A stretch of DNA of 64,000 nt from Leptospirillum sp037442005 (GTDB lineage: Bacteria > Nitrospirota > Leptospirillia > Leptospirillales > Leptospirillaceae), in assembly GCA_037442005.1 (NCBI GenBank), contig JBBIRA010000006.1, positions 1-64,000 of the forward strand, read 5' to 3'. The translations under genes and the position numbers were made by a program. Positions 57,249 to 64,000 of the stretch are shown here, piece by piece. The notes under the pieces were generated by a model. It was not told the DNA's origin, did no database searches, and saw only the letters and a list, made by a program, of their open reading frames with translations. Positions within the stretch are counted from its first letter, which is position 1. Every line of letters starts with the position of its first letter.

Positions 57249-57500
57249 ATGGAAGAGATTATGAAAGAAACAACGACGCTTGACTGCTCCGGGATGATGT
57301 GTCCGATGCCGGTATTGAAAACCAGAAAAAAAATAGACGAATTGGCTCCGGGAGAGATTCTCCTGATGATTTCAACCGACCCGGGGAGCCGACCCGATAT
57401 GGAGGCATGGACCAAAAAGACAGGCCACGCCCTTTTGAAAACGGAATCGGAAGAAAAGATCTTCCGTTTTTGGATCCGGAAAGAAAAAGAAGGAAAATAA
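57249..57500 (+). CDS. TusA/SirA-family sulfur carrier protein
   Basis: An 83-residue protein with the TusA fold and signature TLDCSGMMCPMPVLKTRKKI, where C18 of CPMP carries persulfide in the family; C13 is an additional cysteine. The following GEILLMISTDPGSRPDMEAW is typical. TusA proteins pass sulfur to tRNA thiolation or to sulfur-oxidation enzymes. MnmA, a possible end user, is 3 kb upstream. AAGGAG precedes the ATG by about 8 bases. The rest of the sulfur relay (TusBCDE) or the Dsr/Hdr genes are not seen here. Confidence 0.92.
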   Translation: MEEIMKETTTLDCSGMMCPMPVLKTRKKIDELAPGEILLMISTDPGSRPDMEAWTKKTGHALLKTESEEKIFRFWIRKEKEGK

Positions 57501-57544
57501 AAGGAAAAAGAGAGTGAGAAACTGTCTTTCCGGAGGGAGCGGTG

Positions 57545-57577
57545 AATGCCGCGAAGCAGGAGTTCCTCCGCGGCATT
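57545..57577. terminator. Bidirectional hairpin between convergent tusA and ferredoxin genes
   Basis: AATGCCGCG and CGCGGCATT form a perfect 9 bp stem with an inner AGGA/TCCT pairing. It is 45 bp after tusA and 21 bp before the ferredoxin stop. Neither side has a T-run, so it may act as an RNA 3' end stabiliser or Rho-aided terminator. Confidence 0.6.
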
Positions 57578-57597
57578 ATAGTATCGCGGCCAGCGGC

Positions 57598-57927
57598 TTA
57601 CCCGGAACACGGCATGGAAAAGGGTGTCTGGGGTCTTCCAAGTGCCGGAACGGAAACAATCAGGTCCGCTGTTCCCATTTCGGTTTGACAGGCAAGCCGG
57701 TTGTCGTCCGAAAGCATCATTGCCTTTGAGAGGAATGCCTCTTTCTTGTTCCGGGGGCTTAAAGACTCTCCCCCTTCCTTGATAATAAGATTACAGGTCC
57801 CGCAGGCGGCATTTCCTCCACAGACAAAACCGAACGTGACTCCCTGAGCCATCAGGGAGGCCAGGATCAGGGTCCCAGGTTCTATTTCAACAGTTTTATT
57901 CAGTTCCGTGATTGTCATCTTAGCCAT
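57598..57927 (-). CDS. [2Fe-2S] ferredoxin, plant/bacterial type
   Basis: A 109-residue electron carrier with the cluster ligands C36, C42, C45 and C80 in FVCGGNAACGTCNLI and RLACQTEM. The CX5CX2CXnC spacing is that of plant-type and adrenodoxin-like ferredoxins. The rest, TITELNKTVEIEPGTLILASL at the start, is normal. The end SMPCSG has another cysteine. The binding site (GGAG, about 11 bases) is mediocre. It converges on tusA; its redox partner is not evident. Confidence 0.92.
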   Translation of the reverse strand: MAKMTITELNKTVEIEPGTLILASLMAQGVTFGFVCGGNAACGTCNLIIKEGGESLSPRNKKEAFLSKAMMLSDDNRLACQTEMGTADLIVSVPALGRPQTPFSMPCSG

Positions 57928-58235
57928 TGAATCGAATCTCCGTTATGGGGGTGCAGGACAGTCCAGAGAATGGGTGACCACCGTTCATCTTGGTGTTTTG
58001 GGTTGAACAGGTTGTATGTTGGCTTGACAGGGGCCGCGTTACCAGCGAAAAAGAGAAGAAATCTCAAGTCTTTCAAATGTCGATGGCCACAACAGGACAC
58101 AGCGCTACCCTATTCTATGAGTCGAGGGATTCAGAGGTCAACTTTTGTTGTACTCAATACAAGAACCTAATAAATATACAAGTTGAATTTATACCGGTGG
58201 AGAGCTACCATGGATTATCCGGAAAGGAGAGCCTC
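57928..58235. other. Divergent intergenic region between ferredoxin and nuclease genes
   Basis: A 308 bp stretch that must hold the start signals for both genes. A perfect TTGACA occurs at 58024-58029 but no suitable -10 follows it. The part at 58140-58195 is AT-rich. The open frame running through in phase with the nuclease gene is not supported as coding. Confidence 0.5.
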
Positions 58236-58685
58236 ATGCTTGAGTTTGAAGTTCGTGAAATCATCTTCGACGGGATGACCAAATCTTATATCCTGATCCT
58301 TCAGGATCAGGAAAAAGAGCATACCCTTCCGATCTGGATTGGTCCGTTTGAAGCGCAGTCCATCTCGATGGGAAAGGCCAACCAGGCGCCCGAGCGGCCG
58401 CAAACACACGACCTTTTTATCAGTCTTCTGGATCATCTGGATGTGAAAGTTCTTTCTGTGGTCATTTCGAAAGTGGAGGAGGGGACCTTTTATGCCTCCC
58501 TGCACCTTCTTTCGGATGATTCCGAGTTTTCGATTGATGCCCGACCAAGCGATGCGATTGCAGTGGCACTGAGGGCCAAGGCCCCGATTTTTGTGAAGGA
58601 GGAAATTCTTGACCAGTTGCCGGATGCCCCGGATTTTCGCCAGCTCCTTGACCACCCGGAAGAATCGGACAACCCTGAAAGCTAG
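58236..58685 (+). CDS. Bifunctional nuclease family protein (DUF151)
   Basis: A 149-residue protein of the BFN/DUF151 family: MLEFEVREIIFDGMTKSYIL, ILQDQEKEHTLPIWIGPFEA, RPQTHDLFISLLDHLDVKV and IDARPSDAIAVALRAKAPIF. The founding members are described as nucleases; the family is common in thermophiles and autotrophs. AAAGGAG precedes the ATG by about 7 bases. The 3' end overlaps the likely start of a lipoprotein gene by up to 77 bp. Confidence 0.88.
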   Translation: MLEFEVREIIFDGMTKSYILILQDQEKEHTLPIWIGPFEAQSISMGKANQAPERPQTHDLFISLLDHLDVKVLSVVISKVEEGTFYASLHLLSDDSEFSIDARPSDAIAVALRAKAPIFVKEEILDQLPDAPDFRQLLDHPEESDNPES

Positions 58686-59295
58686 GACAAAAACGCTTTC
58701 CATTGCGTTGTTTCTGTCGTTCCTGTCGTTTGCCTCCTGCCATAAGACCATTAACGATCTTTCTGCGATTGACTGGGTCTCTGCAAAATACAAACCGTCC
58801 CAGATTACCCGGGGTGGGTTGGCCGTTCTTCCGGTGGGTGAATCGGAAGGCAGCCCTGTTGAGAGTCAATGGATCGGAAAAGAGCTCGCCAGCGACCTTT
58901 CTGCTGTCTTCGGGAAAGACCGGATTGTCGGTCCCGATGTGGTCCTGGGATATGGAAAAGACAAGACCCTTGCCCCATTACTGAAGATTCTGAAGAAAAA
59001 AACGGCGCCGGATACGGTCCGCGGGATCATGGGATTAAACGTCGTCGGAGAAAAACTGCATGTCCGCTATTTGCTCCAGACCGATATCAGGCTGGCGGAA
59101 GTCGCGGGTGGTGCGGAGCATATCAGGATCTTCGGGAGAATCTGGGATACCAGAAGTGACGAAATTATCTGGAGCGGTTATGGAGAGGCCAGAGGGTATG
59201 TATACGGCTTCTTTCCCGCTGTCCCCGCTTCATTTGAGAAGGATGGAGCAAGGGCCGTTTCGGGATTGGTAAAGGAAATCAGGAAGCCATCCTGA
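58609..59295 (+). CDS. Putative lipoprotein
   Basis: About 228 residues with a basic amino end, a hydrophobic core (TLSIALFLSFLS) and a lipobox FASC with C44, which predicts lipidation and export. The mature part has alternating strand-like and helical segments (GGLAVLPVGESEGSPVES, GIMGLNVVGEKLHVRYLLQT, IFGRIWDTRSDEIIWSGYG) reminiscent of curli-assembly or GNA1162-like lipoproteins, but I make no assignment. The TTG at 58609 has a strong AAGGAGG; a TTG at 58651 would give a more usual signal length. Confidence 0.7.
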   Translation: MTSCRMPRIFASSLTTRKNRTTLKARTKTLSIALFLSFLSFASCHKTINDLSAIDWVSAKYKPSQITRGGLAVLPVGESEGSPVESQWIGKELASDLSAVFGKDRIVGPDVVLGYGKDKTLAPLLKILKKKTAPDTVRGIMGLNVVGEKLHVRYLLQTDIRLAEVAGGAEHIRIFGRIWDTRSDEIIWSGYGEARGYVYGFFPAVPASFEKDGARAVSGLVKEIRKPS

Positions 59296-59319
59296 AAGAT
59301 TGAAAAGAAGGGAAAGAAC

Positions 59320-59351
59320 CACCCGGATCCTGTTTTTTCGGGATCCGGGTG
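59320..59351. terminator. Terminator between lipoprotein gene and lpxC
   Basis: CACCCGGATCC and GGATCCGGGTG form a perfect 11 bp stem with a 10-base, T-rich loop. It sits 7 bp beyond the lpxC stop and 24 bp beyond the lipoprotein stop, between convergent genes. The minus-strand continuation is T-rich (GTTCTTTCCCTTC). Confidence 0.82.
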
Positions 59352-59358
59352 AATGTGA

Positions 59359-60267
59359 TCAAGCCCAGTGGAGAGCCAGCTCCATGGAAGATTCCTGGCA
59401 GACAGGCTCAGCATCCCACTCAACCAAAAGATTTTCCCTCAGCAGATGGGTAAGAAATTGGGTATGAAATGCATGGCCTCCGCGCCGAACGGTAAATTTT
59501 CCGATAATGGGGGCGCCGGCCAATCTCATGTCACCGAGAAAGTCCAGGATCTTGTGGCGCACGAACTCATTCTCGAAGGTCTGTGATTCGGGATTTAAAA
59601 GGCCTTTTTCTCCATAAACCAAGGCATTCTGTAAGGAACCCCCTTTCGCAAGACCAGCCGCCTGCATTTTTTCCACATCAGAAGCAAAACAGAACGTTTT
59701 CGAAGGAGCAATCTCCTGCTGAAAACGGTGTTTCGTCAACCGGAATGAATAGTCCTGTACGAGCTTCCCGTAAAAATCAATTTCATAGTGTACTTCGAAC
59801 TGGGAAGAAGGTTCGGCGTGGATTTCCTTGTTCCCATGGGTGAAGGTCACGGGTTGACGAAGGGAGAAAAGCCGGGCCGGTGCGTTTTGCTCTGTGATGC
59901 CCGCTTTTCTGAAGGCCTGGATGAAAGCGATGGCGCTTCCGTCGAGAATCGGGAGCTCCGGACCTGAGAGGGAAACAATCAGGTTATCAAGGTAGAGCCC
60001 GGTCGCCGATGAAAGGAGGTGCTCGACTGTCTGGACTTCAGCCCCGTCCTCGACCAGAACGGTGGAGAGGACGGACTGAGTTGAAGACACATTCCGGACG
60101 GTCGCCTGTACCGGTTTTCCGCCGAGATCTTCCCGGATAAAGACAATGCCTGTATTGACCGGTGCAGGGTGAATCGCTGCCGTGGCGGAGAGTCCGCGGT
60201 GCAAACCGACCCCTTCAAGGGTCACTGATTCTTTCAATGTGCGTTGGTTTCGGACTGTTCCACTCAT
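59359..60267 (-). CDS. lpxC: UDP-3-O-acyl-N-acetylglucosamine deacetylase
   Basis: A 302-residue zinc enzyme of the committed step of lipid A synthesis, showing the organism is Gram-negative with LPS. Zinc ligands are expected in VEHLLSS and in VRHKILDFLGDMRLAG, with GGHAFHTQFL at the end. The amino end TLKESVTLEGVGLHRG is typical. It is a stand-alone leftward gene; the usual ftsZ neighbour is absent. The ATG at 60267 fits family length. Confidence 0.95.
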   Translation of the reverse strand: MSGTVRNQRTLKESVTLEGVGLHRGLSATAAIHPAPVNTGIVFIREDLGGKPVQATVRNVSSTQSVLSTVLVEDGAEVQTVEHLLSSATGLYLDNLIVSLSGPELPILDGSAIAFIQAFRKAGITEQNAPARLFSLRQPVTFTHGNKEIHAEPSSQFEVHYEIDFYGKLVQDYSFRLTKHRFQQEIAPSKTFCFASDVEKMQAAGLAKGGSLQNALVYGEKGLLNPESQTFENEFVRHKILDFLGDMRLAGAPIIGKFTVRRGGHAFHTQFLTHLLRENLLVEWDAEPVCQESSMELALHWA

Positions 60268-60421
60268 GAGAGGCTCCTTCCATTGTATTTTCTGGCTCTA
60301 TGAAAAGCACTTTCCATGCCAGAAGAAATGGAAGGGGAGGGATGGTCCGAAGATCCTTGATCCATCGGACTTGTCCGTTCCCCTTAGGAGTCTTATCGGA
60401 AAGGATTTTCGGGAAAATAGA

Positions 60422-60457
60422 GTGACGGGGTTGCGACATCTGTCGCATTCCCGTCAC
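60422..60457 (-). terminator. Terminator of the PEP carboxylase operon
   Basis: GTGACGGG/CCCGTCAC (8 bp) encloses TGCGAC/GTCGCA (6 bp) across a two-by-two internal loop, with a four-base loop. On the minus strand it is followed by CTCTATTTTCC. It lies 6 bp after the stop of the small membrane protein gene. Confidence 0.85.
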
Positions 60458-60463
60458 AGTCGG

Positions 60464-60769
60464 TCAGGGAATGTCAGCCGGAGGATGGGTGAACATGGTG
60501 ATGATGGGAATGGCTCCGACAAAGGAGAAGAAAGAGATGAAGATGAAGATCAGGGTGATGAAAAGCCAGGTCGGAATCTTGAAATCCTGACGGTTCTGAT
60601 ACTGTTTTCTGAGAACAAAAAAGAAAAAAGTGAGGAAAAAAAGAAGGGCCACCGTGGCGGCGCCCTTCATGAGTGGATCCTGGACTGTATAGAGAATCCA
60701 GGAAATCAGGACAGTGATCAGTGTCGGAATGACCACACGGAGAAAAAGACGGTTTTCAAGAGGCTTCAT
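60464..60769 (-). CDS. Hypothetical three-helix membrane protein
   Basis: A 101-residue protein with three predicted membrane helices (FLRVVIPTLITVLISWILY, MKGAATVALLFFLTFFFFVL, WLFITLIFIFISFFSFVG) and a basic loop RKQYQNRQDFK. I do not recognise the family. The ATG is preceded by GGAG 5 bases away. It lies 12 bp after the PEP carboxylase gene and before a strong terminator, so it is the last gene of that operon. A link to the enzyme or to bicarbonate transport is possible but only by position. Confidence 0.75.
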   Translation of the reverse strand: MKPLENRLFLRVVIPTLITVLISWILYTVQDPLMKGAATVALLFFLTFFFFVLRKQYQNRQDFKIPTWLFITLIFIFISFFSFVGAIPIITMFTHPPADIP

Positions 60770-60781
60770 GCTGACTCCTGT

Positions 60782-62350
60782 TTACCCGATTGATTTTCGG
60801 AGAATGGCCGCATCCTGCAGGTAGGGAGTGATGTTCTTGTTCTCCTGCAGCAGGAAATAGGTGCTTGAAACGATATTCCGGTGAAGGTAATGGTCGATAG
60901 TCACGGGACCGAGATCCATCCGGAAATAGCTTTCAGCGATGGAAATGTCCTGGGAGATCATCTCCCAGGCTGAATTACCGGCGCCCAAAAAGCGGAGATT
61001 TTCCCTGTTCAGGTAAAACCCGGCTTGCCGGACATCTTCCTTGAGGGACGGACAGAAGGTGGAGAGGTAATCCTCCAGTCCTTCCTTGATCGCCTGATTG
61101 ATCCCTCTTCCCAGGGAAATAAGTTCGGGAGGGATTCCGAGGGAGTAAAGAGCCGCCGTAAATCCAATCGCCCGGGGGAGTCTTTTTTGGCCGATTCCAC
61201 GGGAATAGCCAAAAAGACCGATGTGCAAACGCCGTTCCCGTCGGGAAGGGATGTGTTCCGAGACCAGATTGATGGTATCGGCGATCTCCTCAACTGTTTT
61301 CTGGTAGATCTCGGAAAAAATGGTCGCAAGCCGCTCTCCTGCCTTGATCTCCTTCTCCGTATAGGACAGGGGGGTGGTAAAAGGAAGAGTTCGGTTCAGG
61401 AGGTGGACCGATTCCCGGACTTTCTCCAGAGGGTAATCGTAGCGGAAAGCGGACTGGAGCGTGACGGTGCGGACTCCCGGATAATTATCGACAAACTGGG
61501 GGATGGTATTGGGCGATAGCCCTCCCCTGAAGGGAAGGGATCCCACCCCCATGATGGGGTAGATCCCGATACCGGATTCTTTTCCGAACCTGTAGTATTC
61601 CGACAGGGCCACCTTGGCGGCGATGGTTGCCGGAATGAATCCCGCGTTCAGGGCGGGATCCGACCGGGCAATGAACGGACGCATATAAGGAGGAGGTGCT
61701 CCGTACTCCTTCTGGTGGATCTCGGCATATTCCTGGAGAATGTTGTGTGAAGCGGTCAGCTGGGGAACCCCTTCGATCAGGGGGATCACCTGAAGATAGG
61801 AGGAGTCGCCCTCGTGGTCACTGGGCGTTTCATCGAAAAGCTGGCTTTTGAGCCGGGCGATTTTCTGAAAGGTTGTTTTCAGGTGAAGCATTTTCTGGGC
61901 TTCGTCTGTCATGGGCAGAATGACTTCGTAAACCGGGGGGGAGTTCAGTCCGAGGTCCCGGGCAAGGTCCGCAAAGGTCAGGATGCCGATATAGGCCCTT
62001 GCGATCCGGTAGCCTTTTTCATACCAGATGTTGGGAAGCCTGAAAGTCAGAAAGACATCTTTTCCCAGCTGATTTTTCTGGAAATAGTTAAAGTAGGAGG
62101 AGAACAGCTTGTCGACAACGCCTTCATCCACATATTTCCCTTCCCAGTCCCACATGTATTCCTGGCAACCGATATCGGTATAGCTCCGGTAGCATTCTTC
62201 GAGTTCGTCGAGCGTGCTGATGAAGGCTTCACCGTTTGCTTTCCAATAAGGGGCGCTGGCGTTATCCGGATGCTGTGTCGCCATGGTGGTGGGAATTTTC
62301 CGGTCCAGAAAGGACTGGTGATGAATAGGGTTCAGGATGTGATCGGGCAA
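60782..62350 (-). CDS. ppcA: Phosphoenolpyruvate carboxylase, archaeal type
   Basis: A 522-residue enzyme that adds bicarbonate to PEP to form oxaloacetate. It is the short archaeal-type PEPC, not the roughly 900-residue bacterial type: TMATQHPDNASAPYW at the start, then MWDWEGKYVDEGV, IPLIEGVPQL, RPFIARSDPALNAG, GVGSLPFRGGLSPN and HIGLFGYSRG. A TTG at 62350 with AAGGAG six bases upstream is the likely start; another TTG at 62365 lies before that site. It is in an operon with a CopD-like and a small membrane protein. In an autotroph it would feed the TCA or reductive TCA cycle. Confidence 0.93.
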   Translation of the reverse strand: MPDHILNPIHHQSFLDRKIPTTMATQHPDNASAPYWKANGEAFISTLDELEECYRSYTDIGCQEYMWDWEGKYVDEGVVDKLFSSYFNYFQKNQLGKDVFLTFRLPNIWYEKGYRIARAYIGILTFADLARDLGLNSPPVYEVILPMTDEAQKMLHLKTTFQKIARLKSQLFDETPSDHEGDSSYLQVIPLIEGVPQLTASHNILQEYAEIHQKEYGAPPPYMRPFIARSDPALNAGFIPATIAAKVALSEYYRFGKESGIGIYPIMGVGSLPFRGGLSPNTIPQFVDNYPGVRTVTLQSAFRYDYPLEKVRESVHLLNRTLPFTTPLSYTEKEIKAGERLATIFSEIYQKTVEEIADTINLVSEHIPSRRERRLHIGLFGYSRGIGQKRLPRAIGFTAALYSLGIPPELISLGRGINQAIKEGLEDYLSTFCPSLKEDVRQAGFYLNRENLRFLGAGNSAWEMISQDISIAESYFRMDLGPVTIDHYLHRNIVSSTYFLLQENKNITPYLQDAAILRKSIG

Positions 62351-62377
62351 TAGAGTCTCCTTCAATAAAAAGGCTGA

Positions 62378-62920
62378 TCAACGAAGGATCAACAGGCCAA
62401 AAATGTTCTGGAGGACCGCCGCCCATAAAAGAACGAAAATCCCTAAAAGGACATTGATATTCCGCAGGAGGCTCACGCGCCGTCTGAGTCCTGTTTTCTG
62501 GACTTCGAGCTCATCGATCATCCGGGGATCGGAGGTCGTTTCCAGTTGCTTCAGGGAAAGCGTGCGGATTTCTCCGGACATTTTGGCGGTCAGAATGCCC
62601 AGGATGCCGATGGCGCCCACAAATCCCAGCTTCAGGAGCCAGAAGGTCTCATAGGAGTTCCGGTAAGGGAACACCATGTTTTCCAGCGAGACGAGGCGAT
62701 CGAAGATGACAAAGGCACCGGTAATGATCAAAAGAGCCATGCTGACCCAAAAGACAGGCAGATAAAAGTCAGAGGCTTTCTTTGCCAGTTTTCCCCGGAC
62801 AGCCGGATCAATTCCGGACAGGAGGGGAGAGAGGACAAAAAGCTGAAGAACCATTCCGCCGACAAGGGCGGCTGCCCCTACAAGATGCAACCACCGTATG
62901 AAAGTGATCGTTACAAACAT
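62378..62920 (-). CDS. CopD-like four-helix membrane protein
   Basis: A 180-residue protein with about four helices (FIRWLHLVGAAALVGGMVLQ, PVFWVSMALLIITGAFVIF, FWLLKLGFVGAIGILGIL, LLGIFVLLWAAVLQ). The histidine in RWLHLVG and layout resemble CopD/DUF2269-type proteins, some of which bind copper or haem; the assignment is tentative. The ATG at 62920 has GGGAG 6 bases upstream. It is the first gene of the PEP carboxylase operon, 27 bp before ppcA. Confidence 0.68.
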   Translation of the reverse strand: MFVTITFIRWLHLVGAAALVGGMVLQLFVLSPLLSGIDPAVRGKLAKKASDFYLPVFWVSMALLIITGAFVIFDRLVSLENMVFPYRNSYETFWLLKLGFVGAIGILGILTAKMSGEIRTLSLKQLETTSDPRMIDELEVQKTGLRRRVSLLRNINVLLGIFVLLWAAVLQNIFGLLILR

Positions 62921-63170
62921 TGCTGGCTCCCAGAAGGTGTTGTCGATGCCGGATCCAAAGGAAAAGAAAAAGGCCGGAAGCCTTTCCGGGGAAACGGCGT
63001 ACATGCGGCCCATGCCGAGCCCGGGCAACAGCGGTGGCCGGTTTTCCCATTTTAAGTTCCTGACAGTTGAGTGTATCATAAGAGATGACTTGATCGATAT
63101 CCTTGACTTGTTCGAACGCTTTTAGAGCAAGCTTGTGTAGCTATGTCCGTATTGTCCGGAAAGGGAGGAA

Positions 63171-63953
63171 ATGAGGGATTTGTCAATAGTCCGATCGGTG
63201 GGGAGGTCAGCCGTTGAGCAGGTTCGCCCCCTGATACGGGCCGGGTTTGAGCGGAGGCTTGCGATCTCGTACAAAAATGAGATGGACCTGGTGACAGAGA
63301 TTGATCTGGCTTCCGAAAAGGGAATTGTTTCCGTCATCGAATCGGTTTTCCCCGATGATGGCATTCTGGGTGAAGAAGGGGGGGAAGTTCGTTCAGATGC
63401 TGCTTGCCGCTGGGTGATTGATCCGCTGGACGGAACCACCAACTTCGCCCATCATTTTCCGTTTTTTTGTATTTCCATCGGGTTTGAGGTGAACGGAGTC
63501 CTGCAGTATGGAATCGTTCACGATCCGATCCGGGGGCAAACGTTCGAAGCGGAGCTGGGAAAAGGGGCGACCCTTGATGGGGGGCCTTTGTCGGTTTCCC
63601 TGACGCACCCGTTGCAGGCGGCTCTCCTGTGCACAGGATTTGCCGCGGCGCGGAGAGAGGATCCGGCCCGGAACAATATGGAGTTTTTCAACCGGTTCTG
63701 GAAAAAGTGCCATGGAATCCGCCGTACGGGGTCGGCGGCGCTGGACCTGTGTTATGTGGCGATGGGTGCTCTGGACGGATTCTGGGAGCTCGGTCTGTCC
63801 CCCTGGGATACGGCGGCGGGAAGCCTGATCGTTCGCGAAGCAGGGGGATCCGTGACCGATTGTCAGGGGAACCCCCACTCCCTGACCAGCCCCTGTATTG
63901 TGGCGTCCAATGGACTTGTACACGAAGAGATGGTTTCGATCCTGACCGCGTAA
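63171..63953 (+). CDS. suhB: Inositol monophosphatase family protein
   Basis: A 260-residue phosphatase with the complete metal-site motifs: GEEGG near residue 66, WVIDPLDGTTNFAHHFPF, and the carboxyl LSPWDTAAGSLIVREAGG. The family includes inositol monophosphatase, SuhB and fructose-1,6-bisphosphatase-like members; the substrate is uncertain. GGGAGG lies close to the ATG at 63171, so the TTG at 63180 is an alternative. It is divergent from the CopD-like gene; the last 47 bases of the window after it hold nothing I can assign. Confidence 0.9.
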   Translation: MRDLSIVRSVGRSAVEQVRPLIRAGFERRLAISYKNEMDLVTEIDLASEKGIVSVIESVFPDDGILGEEGGEVRSDAACRWVIDPLDGTTNFAHHFPFFCISIGFEVNGVLQYGIVHDPIRGQTFEAELGKGATLDGGPLSVSLTHPLQAALLCTGFAAARREDPARNNMEFFNRFWKKCHGIRRTGSAALDLCYVAMGALDGFWELGLSPWDTAAGSLIVREAGGSVTDCQGNPHSLTSPCIVASNGLVHEEMVSILTA

Positions 63954-64000
63954 GATGCTTTCTATCCGGTTTTCATGGGGGAAGGGACGAAGATCAGCAC

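Noticed and set aside
1..64000. CRISPR arrays, insertion sequences, prophage, tRNA or rRNA genes
   Set aside because: No regularly spaced repeats, no transposase-like or phage-like proteins, and no tRNA or rRNA pattern in the intergenic spaces on reading both strands.

Overview
The window looks like the chromosomal origin region of a chemolithoautotrophic bacterium of the Leptospirillum (Nitrospirota) type. This is inferred from the gene set, not from a database search: a RuBisCO-like protein, an archaeal-type PEP carboxylase, a hydrogenase-related membrane complex without nickel ligands, tandem CO-dehydrogenase-beta/PorE-like subunits and an early-cobalt-insertion cobalamin pathway. The DNA is moderately GC-rich, genes are tightly packed with many stop/start overlaps, and many genes use TTG or GTG starts behind a good Shine-Dalgarno sequence. 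I saw no insertion sequence, prophage, CRISPR array, tRNA or rRNA.

Layout. 0-3.5 kb: gyrB (5' end only), dnaN and dnaA run leftward from an AT-rich region with degenerate DnaA boxes, the candidate oriC; recF is not between dnaN and gyrB. 3.5-13.4 kb: rightward biosynthetic run ilvB-ilvH-ilvC-psd-pssA-leuA-leuB-asd-nadA (leuCD and ilvD absent). 13.3-18.3 kb: small hypothetical genes, a VOC protein, purU, the RuBisCO-like protein, an EamA exporter and a pterin dehydratase. 18.5-20 kb: an EAL-CZB protein. 19.9-27.1 kb: leftward hyfB-C-E-F-G-I operon whose large subunit has lost the four NiFe cysteines, so it encodes an Ehr-type complex. 27.1-28.8 kb: a divergent regulatory region with nested palindromes and two tandem PorE-like genes. 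28.8-31.8 kb: a metallo-beta-lactamase/ODP-like protein coupled to a GGDEF-EAL protein. 32-35 kb: thioredoxin-like protein, prmA, pyrF. 34.9-43.6 kb: cobJ-cobO-def and cbiD-E-T-G, interrupted by marC, a Rossmann protein and a soluble chemoreceptor.

44.5-53.6 kb is a second origin-type block: rplI-rpmH-rnpA-yidD-yidC-mnmE-mnmG-rsmG-parA-parB-bactofilin, flanked and punctuated by two parS sites (44461 and 51498). In many bacteria this block adjoins dnaA; here about 42 kb separates them. It continues with mnmA, a DnaQ-like exonuclease and an RNase III with a long acidic tail. 56.8-64 kb holds a 43-residue membrane protein, tusA, a [2Fe-2S] ferredoxin, a bifunctional nuclease, a lipoprotein, lpxC, an operon of CopD-like protein/PEP carboxylase/small membrane protein, and an inositol monophosphatase family gene.

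How they may work together (inference): the Ehr complex could couple ion gradient to low-potential electron carriers, the PorE-like proteins could belong to 2-oxoacid:ferredoxin oxidoreductases, and PEP carboxylase would add carbon at oxaloacetate; together these fit a reductive TCA-type autotroph. Three c-di-GMP or chemotaxis proteins with zinc, di-iron or PAS sensory parts suggest control by metals or redox.
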